Assembly: GCA_003555415.1 (NCBI GenBank)
Contig: PWHX01000122.1
Span: 1-6,837 of the forward strand
DNA length: 6,837 nt
Direction of reading: 5' to 3'
Origin: Syntrophomonadaceae bacterium
GTDB taxonomy: Bacteria; Bacillota; Dethiobacteria; SKNC01
In this document: piece by piece, positions 1-6,088 of the stretch
Position numbering within the stretch: the stretch's first letter is position 1
How the letters are laid out: the number at the start of each line of letters is the position of its first letter
Translations under genes and position numbers: made by a program
The notes under the pieces: generated by a model
Database searches by the model: none
The model's input: only the letters and a program-made list of their open reading frames with translations
What the model was told of the DNA's origin: nothing

Positions 1-95
1 GCTGTGTCATAACCCTTACCTTCTATTTGCTTTAGTATCTCTAGCGCGGCTGGATCACTTGTTCTTTTCATATCTTTCTTTTCTTTAGCAGACAT
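1..95 (-). CDS. cooS: Anaerobic carbon monoxide dehydrogenase catalytic subunit, N-terminus only (runs off the window)
   Basis: Reading the minus strand from the ATG at 95-93 gives 31 codons that stay open to the window edge. The peptide has a short Lys-rich start, then KRTSDPAALEILKQ and GYDTA. In Ni-Fe CODH catalytic subunits (CooS/AcsA) the first recognisable block is an R-T-x-D-P-A-x-L-E-x-L motif followed by a ..TAWDR stretch, just before the cysteines that bind the D and B clusters; the match is clear though short. A GGAGG Shine-Dalgarno sequence at 110-106 lies 10 bases before the ATG. The gene directly upstream encodes a CooC-like nickel-insertion ATPase, which strongly supports the call. 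CODH catalyses reversible oxidation of CO to CO2 at a Ni-Fe-S cluster. The cysteine motifs are outside the window, so whether the gene is intact, and whether it is a monofunctional CooS or an acetyl-CoA synthase partner (AcsA), cannot be judged. Confidence 0.8.
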   Translation of the reverse strand, partial: MSAKEKKDMKRTSDPAALEILKQIEGKGYDT

Positions 96-130
96 TTTTT
101 CCTAACCTCCTTAAATCTTTTTAATCACAT

Positions 131-166
131 CTCGTGCAAAATCATAAATTTGTTAATAACCACGAG
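131..166. repeat. Inverted repeat with CTCGTG / CACGAG arms upstream of cooS
   Basis: CTCGTG at 131-136 and CACGAG at 161-166 are perfect 6-base inverted arms separated by 24 bases, so the arm centres are 30 bases apart (about three helical turns). One arm overlaps the -35 element of a putative cooS promoter and the other lies just after its -10. This could be a split operator or a weak hairpin. Six-base arms are expected by chance in a stretch of this size, so the evidence is positional only. Confidence 0.3.
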
Positions 167-169
167 CAA
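141..169 (-). promoter_or_regulatory. Putative sigma-A-type promoter for cooS
   Basis: On the minus strand TTGCTC (169-164) is followed after exactly 17 bases by TATGAT (146-141). The -10 matches the consensus in 5 of 6 positions and the -35 in only 3 of 6. It lies in the 106-base gap between cooC and cooS, about 45 bases before the cooS start codon. It would allow cooS to be transcribed apart from cooC, but read-through from cooC is also possible because no terminator is seen in the gap. Confidence 0.35.
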
Positions 170-201
170 TGTGTCTACAAAAAAAGAGTTTCTGTCTTTA
201 G

Positions 202-969
202 CTACTTGCTCACCTCCTCTAAAATGCTTTTATAAACTTCCTCCATGTTAGGTAATAAGTTTTCTTCAGCCAGAACTCCTGTCTCTGTATTCATGGCTTT
301 TTCCCAGATGTTTTCATCAAATCTAATCACACCCATTAGTTCATTTTCAGAAAACTGTGACTGGAGAAACTGTTCTTCCTTTTCATGCCTTACTTTATTG
401 CCTAAAATTTTAATATTTTTAATTCCCAAATCCTGGGCCAGCTGCTGAACAACCCTGGCTGTCTGTACACTCACCTTTGTGGGCTCTGTAATTATAATCA
501 TGAGGTTTACCCCTTCAGAGGTGCCCCGGGTTAAGTGCTCAATGCCGGCACTCATGTCCAAAATAACTACTTCATCCTGGTCAAAAAGCAAAGAATTTAG
601 CACAGCATTAAGAAAGGAATTCTCCTTGCAGTAGCAAGCTGAACCCCCTTGTTTTATTCCTCCCATTCTTAAGAAATGAACTTGCCCCTGTTTGAAGCTG
701 TACTCTTCAATAACATCTTCTACTTCGGGGTTCAAATCAAACAGGAGGCCTCCTCCACTGCTCTTTCCATCAATAACTTCCTTCATGTCGATTAAGGGCT
801 TTAATTTTTTCAACTCTTCAATGGGTAACCCTAAAGTCAACCCCAGACTTACATCAGGATCTGCATCTATAGCATAAACCTTATAATTATTGCTTGCAAA
901 AGCCTTAACCATACTTGCTGCCACTGTAGTTTTACCTACTCCACCTTTTCCAGACACTGCTATTTTCAA
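202..969 (-). CDS. cooC: CooC-type nickel-insertion ATPase for carbon monoxide dehydrogenase
   Basis: This 255-residue cytoplasmic P-loop ATPase belongs to the SIMIBI/MinD-like class. A deviant Walker A motif, GKGGVGKTT, sits at residues 7-15 with the signature lysine at 8. IDADPD follows at 34-39, a switch II motif LDMSAGIEHL at 137-146, and a guanine/adenine-recognition NK at 191-192. The key family feature is a CYC motif at residues 112-114. In Carboxydothermus CooC1, as I recall the structural work, cysteines at these same positions bind nickel at the ATP-driven dimer interface. CooC proteins use ATP to mature the Ni-Fe-S C-cluster of CODH, and the next gene downstream starts like a CODH catalytic subunit. 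The start is a TTG codon at 969-967, supported by GGAGGT at 984-979 with a 9-base spacer and by the normal MKIAVSGKGG beginning. Size is typical and no key residue is missing. An uncharacterised CooC paralog serving another metalloenzyme is less likely given the CXC motif and neighbour. Confidence 0.93.
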   Translation of the reverse strand: MKIAVSGKGGVGKTTVAASMVKAFASNNYKVYAIDADPDVSLGLTLGLPIEELKKLKPLIDMKEVIDGKSSGGGLLFDLNPEVEDVIEEYSFKQGQVHFLRMGGIKQGGSACYCKENSFLNAVLNSLLFDQDEVVILDMSAGIEHLTRGTSEGVNLMIIITEPTKVSVQTARVVQQLAQDLGIKNIKILGNKVRHEKEEQFLQSQFSENELMGVIRFDENIWEKAMNTETGVLAEENLLPNMEEVYKSILEEVSK

Positions 970-984
970 TCCTAGTAAACCTCC

Positions 985-1190
985 TACCTACAGGATGTAT
1001 AATACCTGACTGCTTTTTACCTATTGTTCCAGTCTTTTAATACATTCTACGTTTTTATGAAAAATCCTCTTTTTTAAATATGTTCTTTTCTTTATAATTT
1101 TACGCCTTCACAAAAAAAGCAGTATTAATCATCTATAAAAATTTATTTCGTTAAATATCTGAGGATTCCTGCAAAACCAATTAAAATTTT
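985..1190. other. AT-rich intergenic region upstream of cooC; no convincing gene or promoter
   Basis: This stretch between the clpC terminator and the cooC ribosome binding site is very AT-rich and holds no plausible gene. cooC should need its own promoter here because a strong terminator precedes it. The best candidates on the minus strand are a TATTAT at 1004-999 and a TAGAAT near 1050, but neither has a good -35 at 16-18 bases. I see no CooA/CRP/FNR-like palindrome (TTGAT or TGTCA half-sites in the right arrangement) and no riboswitch-like fold. Confidence 0.5.
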
Positions 1191-1237
1191 CAAAAATAAA
1201 AAAGCGCTTCCTTCAAAAAGTTAAAGAAAGCGCTTTT
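1191..1237 (-). terminator. Rho-independent terminator after clpC
   Basis: On the minus strand a 14-base-pair stem (1237-1224 with 1213-1200), containing the core AAGCGC/GCGCTT and a single G-U wobble, encloses a 10-base loop (1223-1214). The stem ends in TTTT and runs into TTATTTTTG, giving a good U-tract. It starts 33 bases past the clpC stop and should end the heat-shock operon, separating it from cooC. Confidence 0.93.
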
Positions 1238-1269
1238 CACCTTTTTTCTTAATTATTTTATTACCTAAA

Positions 1270-3723
1270 CTATTGGTAAAGTTTTTCTTCTTTAGCAGGA
1301 GCCTTTACTTTAAAAGTAAGCCCTCCTTCTTTAGCTTCGCATACAACGGTGTGCCCTTGAGAAAAGGTTCCTTTTAGCATTTCTTCGGACATATTATCCT
1401 CAACATGCTTTTGGATAGCCCTTCTAAGAGGCCTTGCTCCATATACAGGATCGTAACCTTCTTTAGCCAGGAATTCTTTTGCTTCACCTGTTACTTCCAG
1501 TTTGATTTCATAATCCTTTAACCTATCAACTAACTCCTGCAGCATAAGATCTACTATCTCTTTAAGGTGTTCCTTGTTTAAAGCATGGAAGACAATAACC
1601 TCATCAATACGGTTTAAGAATTCAGGCTTGAAAGTATTCTTAAGATCGCCCATTATTTGTTCCTTCATCAACTCGTAAGAGTTCTTTTCATCTACAGGCT
1701 TAAATCCTACAGTTCCCTGTTTCTTAATGTGGTTTGCCCCTACATTAGAGGTCATAATAATTACAGTATTTCTAAAATCTACCGCTCTTCCTTTACCGTC
1801 AGTAAGGCGTCCGTCTTCCAGTACCTGGAGCAGAACATTAAATACCTCGGGATGGGCCTTCTCAATTTCGTCTAACAGTATAACTGAATACGGCTTTCTT
1901 CTTACCCTTTCCGTTAACTGTCCACCCTCTTCATATCCTACATATCCAGGAGGAGCACCAATTAACCTGGCTGTGGTATGTCTCTCCATGTATTCTGACA
2001 TATCCAGCCGTATGACAGCATCTTCATCACCGAAGAGAGACTCTGCCAACGCCCTGGCCAACTCAGTTTTACCCACACCTGTAGGGCCAAGGAAGATAAA
2101 GGAGCCGATAGGTCTCTTGGGGTCCTTAAGGCCCGCCCTTGCTCTTCTTACAGCCTTGGAAACAGCCGTAACCGCTTCATCCTGACCAACTATCCTTTGG
2201 TGCAGCACACCTTCCAACTTAAGAAGCCTTTCGGTTTCTTCTTCGGCCAGCTTCCTTACAGGTATCCCCGTCCAGCTGGAAACAATCTGCGCTATATCCT
2301 CCTCCACAACTACTGCTTTATCGGTAACTTTTTTCTGTTCCCACTCTTTTTTCATGTCTTCCATTTCTTCTTTTACTTTTTGCTCTTTATCCCTTAATTT
2401 GGCAGCCAATTCAAACTCCTGCCCTTTTATTGCCCCTTCTTTTTCATTTCTCACACTATCCAGCTTCTCTTCTAGTTTTTTAAGATCGGGGGGCGGCATA
2501 TAAGTTTTAAGACGCACCCTGGAACCTGCTTCATCAATTAAATCTATAGCTTTGTCCGGCAGGAAACGGTCTGTAATATAACGATCAGAAAGCTTTACCG
2601 CTTCATTCAATGCCTCGTCTTTAATTTCCACCCTATGATGGGCCTCGTAACGATCCCGCAACCCTTTCAAGATAGCCACGGCCTCTTCTTTAGTAGGCTC
2701 TTCCACCGTAATAGGCTGGAACCTTCTCTCCAGGGCAGGATCCTTTTCTACATACTTACGGTATTCATCCAGGGTAGTAGCCCCAATACACTGAAGCTCA
2801 CCTCTGGCCAGCGCCGGCTTAAGTATGTTGGAAGCATCAATAGCTCCCTCCGCTGCGCCAGCGCCAATAATAGTATGAAGCTCATCAATAAATACAATCA
2901 TATTCCCAGCCTGCCTCAGCTCATCAATGAGCTTTCTCAACCTTTCTTCGAATTCTCCCCTGTATTTAGTTCCGGCCACAACTGCAGACAGTTCTAAAGT
3001 AACAACTCGTTTATCCTTCAAAATCTCGGGAGCATCACCGCTGGTTATTCTTTGAGCCAGACCTTCAACAATAGCTGTTTTACCAACGCCAGGCTCTCCT
3101 ATAAGGCAGGGGTTATTTTTGGTGCGCCTGCTTAGAACTTGAATAACTCTCTCGATTTCCAGGTCTCGGCCTACAACAGGGTCCAGCTTGCCTTCCCGGC
3201 CCAGGCTGGTCAAATCTTTTCCGAAAGTATCCACGGTAGGAGTTTTGCTTCCTTTCTCACTACCTGCAGACATCCCACCAGCATCTCCACCCAGGAGATG
3301 AATAACCTGAACCCGGGCTCTTTTAAGATCTACCCCAAGATTAGAAAGTACCTTGGCAGCGATTCCTTCTCCCTCCCGAATTAAACCCAGGAGTAGATGC
3401 TCAGTGCCAACATAATTATGGCCTAAATTCCTTCCTTCCTCAATAGCCAGTTCAATAACTTTTTTGGCCCTGGGTGTATAGCTAATACTCTGCAGAACTG
3501 GCTTGTCACCCTTGCCAATCATCTTCTCCACTTCCTGACGCACCTTTACCAGGTCTACCCCCAGTTTCTGTAGAGCTCTGGCAGCGATGCCGTCACCTTC
3601 CCGGACCAGACCCAAAAGCAGGTGTTCTGTGCCTACAAAGTTATGATTAAGCCTTTTTGCTTCTTCCTGAGCTAAAAACAAGACCTTCTGCGCTCTTTCC
3701 GTAAATCGACCAAACATAAACAT
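1270..3723 (-). CDS. clpC: ATP-dependent Clp protease ATP-binding subunit ClpC
   Basis: This 817-residue Hsp100 AAA+ unfoldase unfolds proteins and threads them into ClpP. In order: two Clp-N repeats (about 3-70 and 78-145, each with GTEHLLLGL), AAA1 with Walker A GEPGVGKT at 209-216, Walker B IDE near 279-281 and arginine finger ERRF at 332-335; a coiled UVR-like middle domain (about 415-465), which in ClpC binds adaptors such as McsB or MecA; AAA2 with Walker A GPTGVGKT at 546-553, Walker B VILLDE at 614-619, and sensor-2 GARPLRR at 762-768. A VGF tripeptide at 672-674 is the ClpP-docking loop. The start is set at the ATG at 3723-3721: GAGGT (3735-3731) lies 7 bases before it, and MFMFGRFTERAQ fits the family. 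A GTG at 3732 overlaps that Shine-Dalgarno sequence. It is the last gene of the CtsR operon, 40 bases after mcsB. Full length, all motifs intact. Confidence 0.98.
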   Translation of the reverse strand: MFMFGRFTERAQKVLFLAQEEAKRLNHNFVGTEHLLLGLVREGDGIAARALQKLGVDLVKVRQEVEKMIGKGDKPVLQSISYTPRAKKVIELAIEEGRNLGHNYVGTEHLLLGLIREGEGIAAKVLSNLGVDLKRARVQVIHLLGGDAGGMSAGSEKGSKTPTVDTFGKDLTSLGREGKLDPVVGRDLEIERVIQVLSRRTKNNPCLIGEPGVGKTAIVEGLAQRITSGDAPEILKDKRVVTLELSAVVAGTKYRGEFEERLRKLIDELRQAGNMIVFIDELHTIIGAGAAEGAIDASNILKPALARGELQCIGATTLDEYRKYVEKDPALERRFQPITVEEPTKEEAVAILKGLRDRYEAHHRVEIKDEALNEAVKLSDRYITDRFLPDKAIDLIDEAGSRVRLKTYMPPPDLKKLEEKLDSVRNEKEGAIKGQEFELAAKLRDKEQKVKEEMEDMKKEWEQKKVTDKAVVVEEDIAQIVSSWTGIPVRKLAEEETERLLKLEGVLHQRIVGQDEAVTAVSKAVRRARAGLKDPKRPIGSFIFLGPTGVGKTELARALAESLFGDEDAVIRLDMSEYMERHTTARLIGAPPGYVGYEEGGQLTERVRRKPYSVILLDEIEKAHPEVFNVLLQVLEDGRLTDGKGRAVDFRNTVIIMTSNVGANHIKKQGTVGFKPVDEKNSYELMKEQIMGDLKNTFKPEFLNRIDEVIVFHALNKEHLKEIVDLMLQELVDRLKDYEIKLEVTGEAKEFLAKEGYDPVYGARPLRRAIQKHVEDNMSEEMLKGTFSQGHTVVCEAKEGGLTFKVKAPAKEEKLYQ

Positions 3724-3763
3724 ACATTTCACCTCACATTCAAAATTGTGTAAACACTTATAA

Positions 3764-4825
3764 TTACTTACTACTTCCTATAAATTTCTCCCTGATAAGA
3801 GTTGCCCTGCAAACATCTCTTTCGTATGCATCCAGTTCTTTTCTCTCCATGCTCTGCAAATGAGCAGGCCTTATGGTTACCAGCAGATGGTTTATTATTT
3901 TGCTGTCAAAATCTATCAAGCCCAAATCTACCCCCAGCCGCAGGTCTGAAAGAAGCTGCATTGCTTCCTGGGAGCTAACAATCCTGGCATTAGACAGTAT
4001 CCCCAAAGCCCTACCGGCCCGGTCGGCCAAATTTTCCCTGCTTTCATTTAAAAGATTCTGCCTTGCTTCCTCTTCCTGCTCTATGAGCTGCTTGGCAACA
4101 GCATAAAGGTTGCGAATAATTTCTTTTTCGCTTTGACCCAAAGTAATCTGGTTAGAAATCTGAACTATATTGCCTATAACTTCTGTGCCTTCCCCGTAAA
4201 GACCTCTTACTACCAACCCAACCTGAGATAGCGCAGATAAAATACGGTTAATCTGTTTAGTTATAACTAATCCCGGCAAATGCATCATTAAAGATACCCT
4301 TATACCGGTGCCCACGTTAGTGGGACAGGCAGTTAAATATCCCCGATCTTCATTGAATGCATAATCCAGGTCTGACTCCATTATATCATCTATTTTGTCC
4401 GCCAGATTCCAGGCACCCTCCAGCTGCAGCCCTGGAAAAAGACACTGTATCCTTATATGGTCTTCCTCATTTATCATTATGCTTACAGCTTCATCATTAC
4501 GAAGGAGAACAAAACTATTTCTTACATCCTTGGCCATCTGCGGGCTGATAATATGTTTTTCAACGCATAGCTGTCTTTCCAGGGATTCCATTTCTTCTAA
4601 CTTTATAAATGTAAAATCCTTGAACTCCCCTTTATGGTTGCCGACTACCCTGTTTACATCGTTAAAAATTTTTTGCGTTTGAGTATCAGAGGCCAGGTAA
4701 GGAAAAGGAATATTTTTAATGTTTCTGGCCAGGCGAACCCTGCTGGTCAAAACAACTTCAGAATCCGGCCCGGTTCCTTCCATCCATTTACTTAAGTTCT
4801 TCACCCAGAATTTATCTTGAGCCAT
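3764..4825 (-). CDS. mcsB: Protein-arginine kinase McsB
   Basis: This 353-residue protein is related to ATP:guanido phosphotransferases (creatine/arginine kinases) but phosphorylates arginine side chains in proteins. Phosphoarginine marks damaged proteins for ClpC-ClpP and also inactivates CtsR. Visible signatures are SRVRLARN at 28-35 (nucleotide phosphate contacts), NEEDH at 119-123 (catalytic acidic loop), and CPTNVGTGIRVS at 167-178, whose C167 is the catalytic cysteine. An RDVCRA segment at 336-341 matches the RDxxRA phosphoarginine-binding motif that marks McsB and is used for allosteric activation. Length is typical. The ATG at 4825 is only 2 bases after the mcsA stop, and its Shine-Dalgarno sequence (a G7 run) lies inside the end of mcsA, so translation is probably coupled and the two partners made together. 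clpC follows 40 bases downstream. Confidence 0.97.
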   Translation of the reverse strand: MAQDKFWVKNLSKWMEGTGPDSEVVLTSRVRLARNIKNIPFPYLASDTQTQKIFNDVNRVVGNHKGEFKDFTFIKLEEMESLERQLCVEKHIISPQMAKDVRNSFVLLRNDEAVSIMINEEDHIRIQCLFPGLQLEGAWNLADKIDDIMESDLDYAFNEDRGYLTACPTNVGTGIRVSLMMHLPGLVITKQINRILSALSQVGLVVRGLYGEGTEVIGNIVQISNQITLGQSEKEIIRNLYAVAKQLIEQEEEARQNLLNESRENLADRAGRALGILSNARIVSSQEAMQLLSDLRLGVDLGLIDFDSKIINHLLVTIRPAHLQSMERKELDAYERDVCRATLIREKFIGSSK

Positions 4826-4827
4826 AT

Positions 4828-5352
4828 TTACTCCCCCCCGCCTTCTGTATCTTTTTCCAGCTCTCGAATTTTATCCCGTATCCTGGCAGCCTCTTCAAAT
4901 TCTTCATCAGCAATTTTCTTCTGCATATCCTTACGAAGCTGCTCCAGCTCTTTTTTTACCTTTATAGCCGACCCGGAACGCTGGGGAACCTTCCCTGTGT
5001 GACGGGTGCTGCCGTGTATTCTTCTAAGAAGCGAGTTTAGCTTTTCTCCAAAGGATTCATAGCAATCACTGCACCCCAGCCGACCTATCTGACTGAACTG
5101 GGCATAGGTCAAACCACAGTTATTGCACTGAATCTTGGTTTTGCCTGGAATACCTACAGGTGTTTCAAACCCGTCAAAATCAAGAAGACCGGCAAAAAAA
5201 TGATGTATTGGAAATTTTGGCTCAAAAGCAAATTCCAGCTCTCCCTTTTCACTGGCGCACTGCTGACAAAGATGAGTTTCCGTCTTTTTGTCGTTAACTA
5301 TTTTGGTAAGATGTACCGTAGCGGGCATCTTATTACACTCTTGGCAAAGCAT
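4828..5352 (-). CDS. mcsA: McsA, zinc-finger activator of the McsB arginine kinase
   Basis: This 174-residue cytoplasmic protein carries two four-cysteine zinc sites: C3/C6 with C29/C32, and C76/C79 with C94/C97. A charged UVR motif (about 134-167, with IADEEFEEAARIRDKIRELE) follows at the C-terminus. McsA binds and activates McsB and is part of the CtsR-McsB-ClpC stress circuit. The protein ends in a glycine-rich GGGE tail encoded by a G7 run. I place the start at the ATG at 5352-5350. There the protein begins MLCQECNKMPATVHLTK, as in Bacillus McsA, and GGAGG in the leader is 9 bases upstream. A second ATG two codons earlier (5358) is only 3 bases from GGAGG, too close to be preferred. It is the second gene of the operon, 47 bases after ctsR. 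Nothing is missing. Confidence 0.95.
   Translation of the reverse strand: MLCQECNKMPATVHLTKIVNDKKTETHLCQQCASEKGELEFAFEPKFPIHHFFAGLLDFDGFETPVGIPGKTKIQCNNCGLTYAQFSQIGRLGCSDCYESFGEKLNSLLRRIHGSTRHTGKVPQRSGSAIKVKKELEQLRKDMQKKIADEEFEEAARIRDKIRELEKDTEGGGE
4831..4839 (-). promoter_or_regulatory. mcsB ribosome binding site made of a G7 run inside the mcsA 3' end
   Basis: Seven consecutive G (4839-4833, minus strand) followed by AG form the only Shine-Dalgarno-like sequence for mcsB, with 7 bases between the G run and the ATG. The same bases encode the McsA C-terminal glycines. One extra base in the reading (a slipped G) would bypass the mcsA TAA and enter the mcsB ATG in frame. Confidence 0.7.
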
Positions 5353-5399
5353 ACCCATAACCCTCCTTAATTCTATTAAATTTAAAGATTTTTATTTTT

Positions 5400-5861
5400 T
5401 TAATCTGTTATAACAGCTTTCAGCATTTTTATTAATAGCTGCTTTTTTAAATCTGCGGAAAAGGGGCTATTAGGGAGCACATCTAATTCTCTAAGAGCTG
5501 CTTCCATTATTTTTGCTTCCCGTCTAGTTACCGTTTTCTCCTTATAAAGATGGAGTACAATGTTTAACACCTGGTCTGTGCTTAAGCTTTTCCCTTGCAG
5601 TTCATTTATGATATCTGAAAGATTGTTAAACTTCAGTGGATTTATCCTGGTTATCCGGATATAACCTCCGCCACCCCGGCGGCTTTCTACTAAAAAGCCC
5701 TTGTCCGGTGTAAACCTGGTTGATAGAACATAGTTTATCTGAGAAGGAACACAGCTAAATTTTACAGCCAATTCTCCCCGCTGAATAAGAATATATTCCC
5801 TGGAAGAGAGCTCCAGTAGCTGTTTTAAATAATATTCTATGCAGTCAGCTAAATTAGAGAT
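5400..5861 (-). CDS. ctsR: Transcriptional repressor CtsR, apparent non-canonical ATC start
   Basis: This is the class III heat-shock repressor, expected at 153 residues. It has an N-terminal winged helix-turn-helix with KFSCVPSQINYVLSTRF at about 34-50 and the tetraglycine wing RRGGGGYIRI at 61-70, which contacts DNA and senses heat in CtsR. A C-terminal dimerisation and McsB-responsive domain follows. The first canonical start in frame is a TTG at 5771, codon 31, which would delete the first helices. Upstream, the frame still encodes conserved family residues (SNLADCIEYYLKQLLEL) back to an ATC at 5861-5859. That codon aligns with the usual initiator Met (M-x-N-I-S-D-I-I-E-x-Y-L-K). GAGGGGGTGA lies correctly spaced before it, and a TGA at 5876-5874 leaves only four codons further upstream, none a known start. 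First gene of the operon, under its own operator. Product confidence is high; the start codon is the uncertain part. Confidence 0.93.
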   Translation of the reverse strand: MSNLADCIEYYLKQLLELSSREYILIQRGELAVKFSCVPSQINYVLSTRFTPDKGFLVESRRGGGGYIRITRINPLKFNNLSDIINELQGKSLSTDQVLNIVLHLYKEKTVTRREAKIMEAALRELDVLPNSPFSADLKKQLLIKMLKAVITD

Positions 5862-5865
5862 GCTC

Positions 5866-5875
5866 TCACCCCCTC
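5866..5875 (-). promoter_or_regulatory. Strong ribosome binding site that fixes the ctsR start at an ATC codon
   Basis: GAGGGGGTGA on the minus strand contains AGGGGGTGA, which matches the full anti-Shine-Dalgarno complement AGGAGGTGA at 8 of 9 bases. The G run ends 7 bases before the ATC at 5861-5859, ideal spacing. The GTG inside it (5869-5867) is out of frame with ctsR and meets a TAG after six codons, so it cannot be the start. Confidence 0.75.
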
Positions 5876-5884
5876 ACCCAGTAG

Positions 5885-5901
5885 TTTGACCTTCTTTGAC
5901 C
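5885..5901 (-). promoter_or_regulatory. CtsR operator (tandem heptamer)
   Basis: On the minus strand the site reads GGTCAAA GAA GGTCAAA, a perfect match to the CtsR consensus (A/G)GTCAAA-NAN-(A/G)GTCAAA. It lies a few bases downstream of the predicted transcription start and before the ctsR ribosome binding site, where bound CtsR would block RNA polymerase. It predicts autoregulated, heat-inducible expression of ctsR-mcsA-mcsB-clpC. Confidence 0.95.
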
Positions 5902-5912
5902 TTTCGTATTCT

Positions 5913-5940
5913 ATAATATATTATTTTATTATTTTTTCAA
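5913..5940 (-). promoter_or_regulatory. Sigma-A-type promoter of the ctsR operon
   Basis: TTGAAA (5940-5935) and TATTAT (5918-5913) are separated by 16 bases of pure A/T on the minus strand. An alternative -10 register, ATTATA, gives 17 bases. Transcription should start near 5906, immediately ahead of the CtsR operator, leaving a leader of about 45 bases. No CIRCE element (HrcA site) is seen. Confidence 0.75.
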
Positions 5941-6040
5941 GGGCAAATTTTCCTCTTATATCTTTATTTGAGCTCATTAGATCTTATTATTTCTTTCTTA
6001 TGCTAAATTTATTAGAATTTGACCCTAATGTGTTTTCATT

Positions 6041-6072
6041 AAAAAAAGGCACTTTTTATTGTGCCTTTTTTT
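6041..6072. terminator. Symmetrical intrinsic terminator after the MgtC-family gene
   Basis: A perfect 12-base-pair stem, AAAAAAAGGCAC (6041-6052) with GTGCCTTTTTTT (6061-6072), encloses an 8-base loop. On the minus strand it begins 16 bases past the stop of the MgtC-family gene and ends in T7, so it should stop that transcript before the ctsR promoter. The same structure offers T7 in the plus direction, although no plus-strand gene is present. The 100 AT-rich bases between it and the ctsR promoter hold no gene. Confidence 0.9.
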
Positions 6073-6088
6073 GCTTTATAATAATTTT

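Noticed and set aside
998..1003. Perfect TATAAT on the plus strand
   Set aside because: There is no -35 at a suitable distance and no plus-strand gene downstream. In AT-rich sequence such a hexamer is expected by chance.
1727..2185. 152-residue plus-strand open frame opposite clpC
   Set aside because: It is a shadow of the highly conserved clpC AAA2 coding region, with low-complexity composition, no ribosome binding site and no family resemblance. The other plus-strand frames in the window fail for the same reasons.
3730..3732. GTG as the clpC start
   Set aside because: It lies within the GAGGTG Shine-Dalgarno sequence itself. The ATG at 3723 is correctly spaced and fits the family N-terminus.
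5769..5771. TTG as the ctsR start codon
   Set aside because: It would remove 30 residues that match the conserved CtsR N-terminus. The only purine-rich stretch before it (GGGGAG) is too close to act as a good ribosome binding site.
5867..5869. GTG inside the ctsR ribosome binding site as a start codon
   Set aside because: It is out of frame with ctsR and meets a TAG after six codons. It could be a tiny leader peptide, but nothing supports that.
6018..6024. TTTGACC (GGTCAAA on the minus strand), a possible second CtsR site; similar single heptamers occur at 5107-5113, 3205-3211 and 4744-4750
   Set aside because: These are lone half-sites without a second heptamer at the required 3-base spacing, and three of them are inside coding sequence.
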